From contig BMUD01000022.1 of NCBI GenBank assembly GCA_014650015.1, positions 1-64,000 on the forward strand: a stretch of DNA of 64,000 nt, read 5' to 3'. The first letter of the stretch is position 1, and every line of letters begins with the position of its first letter. Positions 1-8,475 of this stretch are shown here, in pieces. The DNA is from Streptomyces griseoloalbus (lineage in GTDB: Bacteria; Actinomycetota; Actinomycetes; Streptomycetales; Streptomycetaceae). The translations under genes were made by a program, and so were the position numbers. The notes beneath the pieces were generated by a model. That model saw only the letters and a list, made by a program, of their open reading frames with translations, did not search any database and was not told where the DNA came from.

Positions 1-402
1 CACCACCCCCCAGGTCATGCCTTCGACAGGGGGACACAGTCATGCCGGGCCCGGAGGCCAGCGGCCCCGTTGCAGGACCGCGGAAAACATAACGGGGGGG
101 GAAGCCCGCGGTGAACACACTCCGGGCAGTAGAATCTCTACAGTAATGTAGAGCGGCGGGTGCGTCGCAGACGGTCACCCGGGCGCGTGTCCGAGCCGGT
201 CCGGCCGGCCGCACCGGGCGTCATGTGACCGCCGTCCCACCCGGTCCCGGGAACATGAACCCGGCCGGAAGCGTTCGCACATCCGTACACCCAGCAAAGG
301 AGCCCACCCCTTGTCCGCCAGATCGACGGACCCCCCGGGGCACAGTCCCCGACCATCCCGCCAGGCAATCACTGAGCACGGCACGCGGCGGGATGGTGTT
401 CG
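1..402. other. Leading intergenic region
   Basis: No convincing coding sequence was found in this stretch. It is noticeably less G+C-rich around 128-153, where overlapping inverted repeats lie (described separately), and probably carries the promoter for the downstream DUF21/CBS gene pair. The window edge hides whatever lies upstream. Confidence 0.5.
129..153. promoter_or_regulatory. Overlapping inverted repeats upstream of CNNM pair
   Basis: GTAGA-ATC-TCTAC (129-141) overlaps CTCTAC-N6-GTAGAG (136-153), so one arm can pair in two alternative ways. The AT-rich block sits about 250 bp before the first downstream start. It may be an operator or promoter element. The TAGAnTCTCTA core recurs at 47456-47470. 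No regulator is identified. Confidence 0.4.
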
Positions 403-1740
403 ATGAGTGCCGCGAACGCCCTCCTGGGCCTGCTGGCCGTCTTCGTCCTGACCGCCGGCACCGGGTACTTCGTCGCCCAGGAATTCGCCTACGTCTCCGC
501 CGACCGCCTCGCCCTCGCCCGTGAGGCCGCGTCCGGGGACCGCAAGGCCGCCCGCGCCCTGAAGGTGCTGGAGCGGCTGTCGTTCATGCTGTCGGGCGCG
601 CAGCTCGGCATCACCGTGACCGGACTGGTGGTCGGCTTCATCGCCGAGCCGTCGGTGTCCGCGCTGCTCAGGCCCGTGCTGTCGGGGCTGGGCATCCCCG
701 ACGCGGCCGTGAGCGGTATCTCGGTCGTCCTGGCCTTCGTGCTGGCCACCGTCGTACAGATGGTGCTGGGCGAGCTGGCCCCGAAGAACCTCGCCATCGC
801 CGTGCCGGAGCGGCTGGCCAAGGCACTGGCCGCATCCACGCTGGCGTATCTGAGGATCGTCGGCCCGCTCGTGCACATCTTCGACGCGGCGGCGAACAGG
901 CTGCTGCGCAGGGCCGGTATCGAACCGGTGGAGGAGCTGCACCACGGCGCCACCCTGGAGGAGCTGGGCCACCTGATCGGCGAGTCCCACGAGCGGGGCG
1001 CGCTGCCGAAGGACACCGCGGCCCTGCTCGACCACGCCCTGGAGTTCTCCGACCGGACGCTGGACGAGGTGATGGTGCCCCGCGTGGACGCCGTCTTCGT
1101 CCGCAAGGACGCCACCGCCGCCGAAGCGGTCGACCTGATCGCCGAGCACGGCCACTCCAACTACCCGGTGCTCGGCGACCACCCCGACGACGTCGGCGGT
1201 GTCCTCGGCGTGGCCGAGCTGATGCGCCTGCCCGCGGACCGCCTGACGGCCACCACGGCCGGCGCGGTCGCCCGGCAGCCGCTGCTGCTGCCGGACACCC
1301 TGCCGCTGCCCGACGCCGTGACCCGGATGAGGGAACGCGGCGACGAGTTCGCGGTGGTCCTGGACGAGCACGGCGGCCTGGCCGGCATCGTCACCTACGA
1401 GGACATCGCCGAGGAACTCGTCGGCGACATCGCCGACGAGTCCGACACCGTCACCGAGGTCGCCGTCGCGGACGGCGCCGGCTGGCTGGTCGACGCCGGC
1501 CGCCGGCTGGACGAGGTGGCCGAGACCACCGGTGTCGGGCTGCCCGAGGAAGAGGACTACGACACCGTGGCCGGCCTGATCGTCGACCGGCTCGGCCGCT
1601 TCCCGGCCATCGGGGACCGGCTCACGCTCACGCTGCCCGACGGCGGCACCGCCGTGATCGACGTGCGCACCCTCGACCGGCACGTACCCGACCGCGTGCG
1701 CATCCAGCGACTGGCTCACGAGACGCAGGAGCAGGCATGA
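403..1740 (+). CDS. CNNM/CorC-like DUF21-CBS membrane protein
   Basis: A 445-residue inner-membrane protein of the HlyC/CorC (CNNM) family, members of which are implicated in Mg2+/Co2+ export. The N-terminal ~190 residues form a DUF21 domain with hydrophobic segments and the family signature GAQLGITVTGL (about residues 66-76). A CBS-domain pair follows at about 205-335, and the C-terminal ~90 residues match the CorC/HlyC accessory domain (DYDTVAGLIVDRLGRFP). The ATG start follows a GGGATGG purine stretch. The 3' end overlaps the next gene by ATGA, implying translational coupling. Function is inferred from family membership; the transported ion cannot be read from the sequence. Confidence 0.88.
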   Translation: MSAANALLGLLAVFVLTAGTGYFVAQEFAYVSADRLALAREAASGDRKAARALKVLERLSFMLSGAQLGITVTGLVVGFIAEPSVSALLRPVLSGLGIPDAAVSGISVVLAFVLATVVQMVLGELAPKNLAIAVPERLAKALAASTLAYLRIVGPLVHIFDAAANRLLRRAGIEPVEELHHGATLEELGHLIGESHERGALPKDTAALLDHALEFSDRTLDEVMVPRVDAVFVRKDATAAEAVDLIAEHGHSNYPVLGDHPDDVGGVLGVAELMRLPADRLTATTAGAVARQPLLLPDTLPLPDAVTRMRERGDEFAVVLDEHGGLAGIVTYEDIAEELVGDIADESDTVTEVAVADGAGWLVDAGRRLDEVAETTGVGLPEEEDYDTVAGLIVDRLGRFPAIGDRLTLTLPDGGTAVIDVRTLDRHVPDRVRIQRLAHETQEQA

Positions 1741-2762
1741 GTTTCCCGATGGCGCTCTTCGTCACCGTGCTGCTGCTGATCGGCAGCGGGTTCTTCGTGG
1801 CCGCCGAGTTCGCGCTGGTCGCCGCCAAACGCCACCGCATGGAGAAGGCCGCCGCCGAGGGCCGGCGCGGCGCCAGGGCCGCCCTGGCCGGCATGCGGGA
1901 GCTGTCGCTGATGCTGGCCGGCGCCCAGTTGGGCATCACCGTGTGCACCCTGGGCCTGGGCTCGGTGTCCAAGCCCGCGATCTCGCACGAACTCGACCCG
2001 ATACTGCACCGTTTGGGCCTGCCCGGTGCACTCAGCTACGGCATCGCCTTCGCCGTCGCCATGATCGTGGTCGTGTTCCTTCACATGGTCGTCGGCGAGA
2101 TGGCTCCCAAGTCATGGGCCATCGCCCACCCCGAGCGGTCCGCGATGCTGCTCTCGCCGCCCTTCCGGGCCGTGGTGAAGGCCGTACGCCCGCTGATCCG
2201 GCTGCTCAACGCGGTGAGCAACGGCCTGGTACGGCTGTGCCGCGTCACCCCGCGCGACGAGCTGGCCTCGGTGCACAACCGGGAGCAGCTCACCCACCTG
2301 GTGACCGAGTCCGAGCGGCTCGGCCTGATCAGTGAGACGGACTCGGAACTGCTGACGCGTTCGCTGACCGAGCCCGAGACCCCGGTACGGGAACTCCAGG
2401 TACCCGCCGACGAGATCATCTCGGTCGACGGCGGCGCCGATCTCGACGAGATCCTGAGGGTGGCCGCGGCGCGCGACCGTACCCGGCTCCTGGTCCGCGA
2501 GCAGGACACGGTCCTCGGCTCGGTGCACGCCCGTGACGCCGTGGTGGCCCGCGCCCGCGCCGGGGGACGTCCCACCAGCGCCCGCGCTCTGGCCCGCCCG
2601 GTGCCCGAGCTGCCCGAGGACGCCACGGTCGCCGACGCGATCGACCTGCTGCGCCGCCGCAGGGCCTCGCTCGCCGTGGTCCGCGACGACTCCGGCCGGC
2701 TCACCGGCATGGTGAGCCTGGACGATCTGCTGGCCCGCTTCCTGCAGCCGCAGGCGGCGTAA
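1737..2762 (+). CDS. DUF21/CBS membrane protein, short CNNM paralogue
   Basis: A 341-residue paralogue of the preceding protein. It has an N-terminal DUF21 membrane domain with the same GAQLGITVCTLGLG signature and the VGEMAPKSWAI segment typical of the family. A CBS pair follows at about residues 205-338. The protein stops right after the CBS region, so the C-terminal CorC/HlyC domain of its partner is absent. The start ATG overlaps the upstream stop (ATGA), indicating one transcript and coupled translation, perhaps a heteromeric complex. Tandem long and short copies of this family are common in actinomycetes. A 10-bp hairpin follows at 2776-2804. Confidence 0.88.
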   Translation: MSFPMALFVTVLLLIGSGFFVAAEFALVAAKRHRMEKAAAEGRRGARAALAGMRELSLMLAGAQLGITVCTLGLGSVSKPAISHELDPILHRLGLPGALSYGIAFAVAMIVVVFLHMVVGEMAPKSWAIAHPERSAMLLSPPFRAVVKAVRPLIRLLNAVSNGLVRLCRVTPRDELASVHNREQLTHLVTESERLGLISETDSELLTRSLTEPETPVRELQVPADEIISVDGGADLDEILRVAAARDRTRLLVREQDTVLGSVHARDAVVARARAGGRPTSARALARPVPELPEDATVADAIDLLRRRRASLAVVRDDSGRLTGMVSLDDLLARFLQPQAA

Positions 2763-2775
2763 CGGCGATCACCGG

Positions 2776-2804
2776 CCCCGGGACCTGTGGGTGGGGTCCC
2801 GGGG
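2776..2804. terminator. Hairpin terminator after CNNM pair
   Basis: Arms CCCCGGGACC (2776-2785) and GGTCCCGGGG (2795-2804) pair perfectly over 10 bp around a 9-nt loop. It begins 13 bp after the second CNNM stop. There is no U-tract, as is usual for Streptomyces terminators. Confidence 0.6.
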
Positions 2805-2927
2805 TCAGTCGTTCATCAGGGGGCGTCGCTCGTCGTGCCGGGCGAGGGCGCGCCGGATGCCGGGCTCGTGGAGGCCGGTCCGGCGGGCGAGCTCGACCAT
2901 GGTGACCACCGGTGGGCCGGACCTCAT
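2805..2927 (-). other. Possible 40-residue ORF or gene remnant
   Basis: The minus strand between the hairpin and the ThDP enzyme encodes a 40-residue reading frame with the segment VELARRTGLHEPGIRRALAR, which has a helix-turn-helix flavour. The frame stays open far upstream because of base composition, so openness is no evidence. I recognise no family and see no convincing ribosome binding site. It could be a small regulator, a decayed C-terminus, or chance. The rest of 2763-3047 shows nothing else. Confidence 0.2.
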
Positions 2928-3047
2928 GACCCGGGCGGGGCCGCGGTCCCGACGTTTGTGCCGGGCACCGCACGGAACCCGGCACCTCCCCTGGCAGCGT
3001 GATGCGCGGCCGACCGAACGGACGCGTGTCAGCGGAACGGAAGGTCG

Positions 3048-4886
3048 ATGGCCGGCATGAAGGTTTCCGATTACATCCTTCAGCGCTTGCGCGAGTGGGA
3101 GGTGGACCACGTCTTCGCCTATGCGGGCGACGGCATCAACGGTCTGCTGGCGGCATGGGGACGGGCCGACGACCACCCGCGGTTCATCCAGTCCCGGCAC
3201 GAGGAGATGTCCGCCTTCCAGGCCGTCGGCTACGCCAAGTTCTCCGGCAAGGTCGGCGTCTGCGCGGCCACCTCCGGGCCCGGCGCGATCCACCTCCTCA
3301 ACGGCCTGTACGACGCCAAGCTCGACCACGTTCCCGTCGTCGCGCTGGTCGGGCAGACCAACCGCAGCGCCATGGGCGGCTCGTACCAGCAGGAAGTCGA
3401 TCTGCAGAACCTGTACAAGGACGTCGCCTCCGAGTTCTGCGAGACGGCGATGGTGCCGGAGCAACTGCCGAACCTCATCGACCGCGCCATCCGCACCGCG
3501 TACGCGCGGCGCACGGTCACCGCGGTCATCATCCCCGCCGATGTCCAGGAACTGGACTACAGCCCGCCGACGCACGCCTTCAAGATGGTGCCGTCCAGCA
3601 TGGGACTCGGCCGGTACGCCCCGGTCCCCGACGACGCCGACATCGAACGGGCGGCCGACGTGCTCAACGCCGGTGACAAGGTCGCCGTCCTCGTCGGACA
3701 GGGCGCCCGCGGCGCCCGCGCCGAAGTGGAGGAACTGGCCGACGTCCTCGGCGCCGGCGTCGCCAAGGCGCTGCTCGGCAAGGACGTGCTCCCCGACGAC
3801 CTGCCCTACGTCACCGGAGCCATCGGCCTGCTCGGCACCCGTCCCTCCTACGAGCTGATGCAGGGCTGCGACACCCTGCTGATGATCGGCTCCAGCTTCC
3901 CCTACACCCAGTTCATGCCGGAGCTGGACCAGGCGCGGGGCGTGCAGATCGACATCGACCCGCACATGATCGGCCTGCGCTACCCCTTCGAGGTGAACCT
4001 CGTCGGGGACGCGGGCGAGACGCTGCGCCGGCTCCTCCCGCAGCTGCGCCGCAAGAAGAAGCGGCCCTGGCGCGAGAAGGTCGAGAAGAACGTCGCCCGC
4101 TGGTGGGAGGTCATGCAGCGGCGCGCCGCCGTGGACGCCGACCCGGTCAACCCGGAGTACGTGGTGCACGCCCTCGACGGCAGGCTCCCCGACGACGCGA
4201 TCGTCACGGCCGACTCCGGATCCGCCGCCAACTGGTACGCCCGCCATCTGCGGCTGCGCGGACGGATGCGCGGCTCCCTCTCGGGCACCCTCGCCACCAT
4301 GGGACCCGGTGTGCCCTACGCCATCGGCGCGAAGTTCGCGCACCCGGAGCGCCCCGCCATCGCCCTCGTCGGCGACGGCGCCATGCAGATGAACGGCATG
4401 ATGGAGATGGTCACGGCCGCCAAGTACTGGCGGGAGTGGGCCGATCCCCGCCTCGTCGTGGCCGTCCTCAACAACCATGACCTGAACCAGGTCACCTGGG
4501 AGATGCGGGCGATGTCCGGAGCACCGCAGTTCGAGGAGTCGCAGCACCTCCCCGACCTGCCGTACGCCGAGATCGCACAGCGGATCGGGCTCGAGGGGGT
4601 GCGTGTGGAGAAGCCGGATGAGGTCGAGGCGGCCTGGGACCGGGCGCTGACGGCCGACCGGCCCTTCGTCATCGACTTCCGCACCGACCCGGCCGTGCCG
4701 CCGATCCCCCCGCACGCCGAATGGGACCAGATCCAGGCCGCGGCCTCGGCCGTGCTCCAGGGGGACAGCGACCGCGCCTCCGTGGTCAAACAGGGCCTCA
4801 AGGCCAAGGTGCAGGAGATGCTGCCCGGCTCCCGCCACCGTGCCGACCGCCCCGGCGCGGGAGCCGGCGACAGCGCCGGCGGGTGA
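3048..4886 (+). CDS. ThDP-dependent enzyme, pyruvate oxidase/acetolactate synthase-like
   Basis: A 612-residue enzyme of the thiamine-diphosphate family that includes pyruvate oxidase/quinone dehydrogenase (PoxB) and acetolactate synthase. The N-terminal half carries the activating-Glu region QSRHEEMSAF and the SGPGAIHLLNGLYDAK stretch. The C-terminal half has the GDG...NN cofactor motif (GDGAMQMNG around residue 442, ending in VLNNHDLN). The mid-domain resembles the FAD/NAD-like fold of the family. The ATG at 3048 is preceded by GGAAGG; an ATG three codons later is possible. The polar ~30-residue C-terminal tail is not clearly the PoxB lipid-binding helix, so the physiological substrate and electron acceptor remain uncertain. 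It is co-directional with selA 282 bp downstream. Confidence 0.85.
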   Translation: MAGMKVSDYILQRLREWEVDHVFAYAGDGINGLLAAWGRADDHPRFIQSRHEEMSAFQAVGYAKFSGKVGVCAATSGPGAIHLLNGLYDAKLDHVPVVALVGQTNRSAMGGSYQQEVDLQNLYKDVASEFCETAMVPEQLPNLIDRAIRTAYARRTVTAVIIPADVQELDYSPPTHAFKMVPSSMGLGRYAPVPDDADIERAADVLNAGDKVAVLVGQGARGARAEVEELADVLGAGVAKALLGKDVLPDDLPYVTGAIGLLGTRPSYELMQGCDTLLMIGSSFPYTQFMPELDQARGVQIDIDPHMIGLRYPFEVNLVGDAGETLRRLLPQLRRKKKRPWREKVEKNVARWWEVMQRRAAVDADPVNPEYVVHALDGRLPDDAIVTADSGSAANWYARHLRLRGRMRGSLSGTLATMGPGVPYAIGAKFAHPERPAIALVGDGAMQMNGMMEMVTAAKYWREWADPRLVVAVLNNHDLNQVTWEMRAMSGAPQFEESQHLPDLPYAEIAQRIGLEGVRVEKPDEVEAAWDRALTADRPFVIDFRTDPAVPPIPPHAEWDQIQAAASAVLQGDSDRASVVKQGLKAKVQEMLPGSRHRADRPGAGAGDSAGG

Positions 4887-5168
4887 ACCGGCGCAGGCGG
4901 CCGGGAAGCGCCCCCGACGGACCGGGCTCCTGCCGCCCCGCCCCGACCGTGCGACCCCCGGGAGGCGTGGGCGGCTCCTTCGGGGACGGCACGCTCGCCC
5001 GGGCCGGCCTCCGGACCGCGGGGGAGTCCCGCGTCCGCCGGGAGGACCCAAGGCCCCCGCTGGTGAGATGCCGTCCCGATGGTCCGGCGTGTCGTGTTTC
5101 CGGCCGGAAGCACTGGTGGACGATGAGGGACCGGCCGGCCGGGAGCCGGGCCTGAACGGAGGAGTCGG

Positions 5169-6518
5169 GTGGAACAGCGGACCGCGCCTGAACCGGACGA
5201 CGAGAAGGCGCCGCGACGAGCCGGCGCGGACGTACGGCGGCGGATTCCGCGTACCGACGCCGTACTGCGCGATCCACGCCTGCTCCGGGCGGCCCGCCGG
5301 CTCGGCACGGGACAGGTGAAGTCGGCGGTCCACCGGGCACAACAGCGGGCGCGTGAGGGCGCCGTGCCGCCGGACGCCGTGGCCGACACGGCCGTGGCCC
5401 TGCTGCCGCGGTCGGTGAGCGGACTGCGGCCGGTGATCAACGCCACCGGCGTGGTCCTGCACACCAACCTCGGCCGGGCCCCGCTGTCCGCGGCGGCCCG
5501 GCAGGCCGTGCGGGAGGCCGCCGGACCCACCGACGTCGAACTGGATCTGGACTCCGGCGTCCGGGCGCGCCGGGGCCGCACCGTCCTGGCCGCCCTGCGC
5601 GCCGCGGTGCCGGCCGCCGCCGCCGCGCACCTCGTCAACAACGGGGCCGCCGCACTGGTCCTGGCCGCCACCGCCCTCGCCGTGGGCAGGGAGATCGTCA
5701 TCAGCCGGGGGGAACTGGTCGAGATCGGTGACGGTTTCCGCCTGCCCGACCTGCTGGTCTCCACGGGCGCCCGGCTGCGCGAGGTGGGAACCACCAATCG
5801 CACCACGGCCGCCGACTACGCCGAGGCCATCGGACCGGAGACGGCCTTCGTGCTGAAGGTGCACCCCTCCAACTTCCGGATCACCGGGTTCACGCACGCC
5901 CCGGGCGTCGGCGAACTCGCGGCACTGGGCGTCCCGGTCGTCGTCGACATCGGGTCCGGACTGCTGGCCCCGCATCCGTTGCTGCCCGGGGAACCGGACG
6001 CGCGGACGCAGTTGACGGCGGGCGCGGCGCTGGTCACGGCGAGCGGCGACAAACTGCTCGGCGGACCGCAGTGCGGACTGCTCCTGGGGCGCGAGGATCT
6101 GATCGGCGCCCTGTCCCGCCACCCGCTCGCCCGCGCCCTGCGCGTGGACAAGCTGACCCTGGCGGCCCTGGAGGCGACCCTGACCGGCCCCGCGACCCCG
6201 ACCGCCGAGGCACTCGGCGCCGACCCGGCACGGCTGAGGCACCGCGCCGAGCGGCTCGCCGCGCGGCTGAAGGCCGACGGCATCGACGTACGCGCCGTGG
6301 CCACCTCGGCGACGGTGGGCGGCGGCGGAGCACCCGGCGTGACACTGGCCAGTGCCGCGCTGTCGCTGCCGGAGAGGTACGCCGCGGCCCTGCGCACCGG
6401 ACCGGTCCCCGTGGTGGGGCGCCTGGAGGCCGGGCGGTGCCTGCTCGATCTGCGGGCGGTGCCGGCACCGGACGACGATCGGCTGGCCGAGGCGGTCCGG
6501 TCGGTCGAGGGGAGGTAG
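5169..6518 (+). CDS. selA: L-seryl-tRNA(Sec) selenium transferase
   Basis: A PLP enzyme of 449 residues that converts seryl-tRNA(Sec) to selenocysteyl-tRNA(Sec) using selenophosphate. It contains the VINATGVVLHTNLGRAPLS segment, the NNGAAAL patch, and the cofactor lysine in SGDKLLGGPQCG, which falls at residue 295, the same number as in E. coli SelA. Length fits the family (~450-470). The start is GTG at 5169 behind GGAGG about 7 nt upstream. The stop is 6 nt before selB, so the two are surely co-transcribed. The neighbours (selB, tRNA-Sec, selD and a Sec-containing formate dehydrogenase) leave little doubt about function. Confidence 0.97.
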   Translation: MEQRTAPEPDDEKAPRRAGADVRRRIPRTDAVLRDPRLLRAARRLGTGQVKSAVHRAQQRAREGAVPPDAVADTAVALLPRSVSGLRPVINATGVVLHTNLGRAPLSAAARQAVREAAGPTDVELDLDSGVRARRGRTVLAALRAAVPAAAAAHLVNNGAAALVLAATALAVGREIVISRGELVEIGDGFRLPDLLVSTGARLREVGTTNRTTAADYAEAIGPETAFVLKVHPSNFRITGFTHAPGVGELAALGVPVVVDIGSGLLAPHPLLPGEPDARTQLTAGAALVTASGDKLLGGPQCGLLLGREDLIGALSRHPLARALRVDKLTLAALEATLTGPATPTAEALGADPARLRHRAERLAARLKADGIDVRAVATSATVGGGGAPGVTLASAALSLPERYAAALRTGPVPVVGRLEAGRCLLDLRAVPAPDDDRLAEAVRSVEGR

Positions 6519-6524
6519 GGCGAC

Positions 6525-8372
6525 ATGCGGGTGCTGGCCACCGCCGGGCACGTCGACCACGGAAAGTCCGCCCTGGCCCGGGCGTTGACCGGGATGGAAC
6601 CCGACCGGTTCGAGGAGGAGCGGCGCCGCGGCCTGACCCTGGACCTCGGCTTCGTGTGGACCCGGCTCCGCCCGCCGGACGGTGAGCACCTGGCCCTGGT
6701 CGACGTGCCGGGCCACGAACGGTTCGTCGCCACCATGCTGGCCGGCGTGGGCCCCGTACCGGCCGTGCTGTTCGTGGTGGCCGCCGACCAGGGCTGGCAG
6801 GAGCAGTCGCAGGAACACCTGGAGATCCTGGACGCCCTCGGAGTGCGCCACGCCGTGCTCGCCGTGACCCGCAGCGACCTGGCCGATCCCGGGCCCGTGC
6901 GCGCGGACGCCGCCGCACGCATGGCCGCCACCTCCCTCGGCGCGGTGCCGTCCGTCGCGGTGAGCGCGGTGACGGGCGCCGGACTGGAGGAGCTGCGCGG
7001 CGAACTCGCCGCGCTGGTCCGCGCGTTGCCCGTTCCGCCCGCCGACGCGGACGTACGCCTGTGGCTCGACCGCGCGTTCACCGTGCGCGGTCACGGCACG
7101 GTCGTCACCGGCACCCTCGGCGCGGGCACCCTGCGCGTCGGCGACCGGCTGGTGACGGGGGACGGCGCGACCGGGCTGCGGGTACGGGGACTGCAGTGCC
7201 TGCGGGAGGACCGGACCGCCGTCGGCGGCGTGGCGCGCGTGGCGGTCAACGTGCACGGGGCACCCGATGCCGTACTCGGCCGCGGACAGGTGCTGTTGAC
7301 GCCGGACCGCTGGCTGCTCACCTCGACCGTCGACGCCCGTGTCACCGGGACGCCCGTCGAGGACCTTCCCCGCGAGGCCACCTTGCACATCGGTACCGCC
7401 GCGGTGCCGGTGACCGTCCGACCGCTCGGCGAGGACACGGCCCGACTGACGACGGCTCGGAGGCTGCCCCTGCGGATCGGTGACCGGGCGGTGCTGCGCG
7501 AACCCGGTGGGGGCCGGCGCACCGCGTGCGGCGTGACCGTCCTGGACGTCCGGCCGCCGGAGCTGACCCGGCGCGGAGCGGCCCGGGCCAGAGCGGCCGC
7601 ACTGGCCGGCATGACCGGCCGCCCGGACGGCGCGGCGGAACTGCGACGGCGCCGGCTCGTCCGCCGCTCGGAGCTGGAGGCCATGGGAGCACCCGCCCCC
7701 GTGCCACCCGTCGCCGGGGACTGGCTGGCCGACCCCGGGCACTGGGCGGCCCTGCGGCACCGGCTCGGCGCCGAGGTGGAACGGCACGCGGCGCGGCATC
7801 CGCTGGACCCCGGGCTGCCCACCGAGGCGGCCAGGAGGCTGCTCGACCTGCCCGACCGGGCCCTGGTCGACGCGCTCGCCGACGTCCCGGGCACGGTACC
7901 GCTGCGCCGCGGCCAAGGGCGGCTGCACGGACCCGGACAGGCGGGGCCCGTCCTTCCGCCCCCGGTCAGGGCAGCCGTCGACGCCCTGCGCGAGGAGCTT
8001 CGGCACTCGCCCTTCCGCGCCCCGGAGGCCGGCCGGCTGGCCGAACTGGGCCTGACCCGCAGGGAGCTGGCCGCCGCCGTCTCGGCCGGTGCGCTGCTGC
8101 GGGTCGCCGACGGCATCGTCCTGCTGCCGGGAGCGGACGCCCGCGCCGCCGCCGTACTGCGCGGTCTGCCCCAGCCGTTCACCCTCAGCCAGGCCCGCCG
8201 GGCCCTGGACACCACCCGCCGGGTGGCCGTACCGCTGCTGGAGTTCCTCGACGAGCGGGGCTTGACCGAGCGGGTGGACGAGCGGTGCCGGCGCTGCCGG
8301 GACGACGCGGAGAACGGAGGCGGACGGGAATCGAACCCGCCTGCCCGAGATCCTCGGGCACCTCGGTTTTGA
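6525..8372 (+). CDS. selB: Selenocysteine-specific elongation factor SelB
   Basis: A 615-residue GTPase that delivers selenocysteyl-tRNA to recoded UGA codons by binding the mRNA SECIS hairpin. The EF-Tu-like G domain shows GHVDHGKSAL (G1), the switch region ERRRGLTLDLGFVW and DVPGHERF (G3); the G4 element reads TRSD. Domains II/III follow, then C-terminal winged helices ending near residue 595 (LLEFLDERGLTERV). The ATG has a strong GGGGAGG site. Oddly, no stop occurs before the convergent tRNA-Sec gene: codons 598-615 (8316-8369) are antisense to that tRNA, and the stop TGA at 8370-8372 is the complement of its UCA anticodon. The last ~18 residues are probably a structureless tail. Confidence 0.96.
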   Translation: MRVLATAGHVDHGKSALARALTGMEPDRFEEERRRGLTLDLGFVWTRLRPPDGEHLALVDVPGHERFVATMLAGVGPVPAVLFVVAADQGWQEQSQEHLEILDALGVRHAVLAVTRSDLADPGPVRADAAARMAATSLGAVPSVAVSAVTGAGLEELRGELAALVRALPVPPADADVRLWLDRAFTVRGHGTVVTGTLGAGTLRVGDRLVTGDGATGLRVRGLQCLREDRTAVGGVARVAVNVHGAPDAVLGRGQVLLTPDRWLLTSTVDARVTGTPVEDLPREATLHIGTAAVPVTVRPLGEDTARLTTARRLPLRIGDRAVLREPGGGRRTACGVTVLDVRPPELTRRGAARARAAALAGMTGRPDGAAELRRRRLVRRSELEAMGAPAPVPPVAGDWLADPGHWAALRHRLGAEVERHAARHPLDPGLPTEAARRLLDLPDRALVDALADVPGTVPLRRGQGRLHGPGQAGPVLPPPVRAAVDALREELRHSPFRAPEAGRLAELGLTRRELAAAVSAGALLRVADGIVLLPGADARAAAVLRGLPQPFTLSQARRALDTTRRVAVPLLEFLDERGLTERVDERCRRCRDDAENGGGRESNPPARDPRAPRF

Positions 8373-8407
8373 AGACCGGGAGGGCCACCAGGCACCCACA
8401 CGCCTCC
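8315..8407 (-). tRNA. selC: tRNA-Sec (anticodon UCA)
   Basis: On the minus strand a 93-nt tRNA folds with acceptor arms GGAGGCG/CGCCTCC, discriminator G, a T-arm with loop TTCGATT, and an extra-long variable arm of 8 bp (TGCCCGAG-GAT-CTCGGGCA). The anticodon loop CUUCAAA gives anticodon UCA at 8370-8372. The long variable arm, ~93-nt length and UCA identify tRNA-Sec. CCA is not encoded. The gene lies antisense to the last 18 codons and stop of selB, between selB and selD. Confidence 0.97.
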
Positions 8408-8475
8408 ATCGCACGCCCAGGCTACCGGCTCACCCACCGGGACACCCCGACCCGACCCACCCTCAGGAGCCACGT

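Noticed and set aside
8316-8372. Treating the antisense-tRNA tail as a false extension and ending SelB earlier
   Set aside because: There is no stop codon in frame before 8370, so the extension is forced unless the sequence is wrong.
2805-8414. Very long minus-strand open frame of 1869 codons opposite the ThDP enzyme, selA and selB
   Set aside because: It is a GC-bias shadow: the product is Gly/Arg/His-rich without domains, while the + strand genes have clear families.
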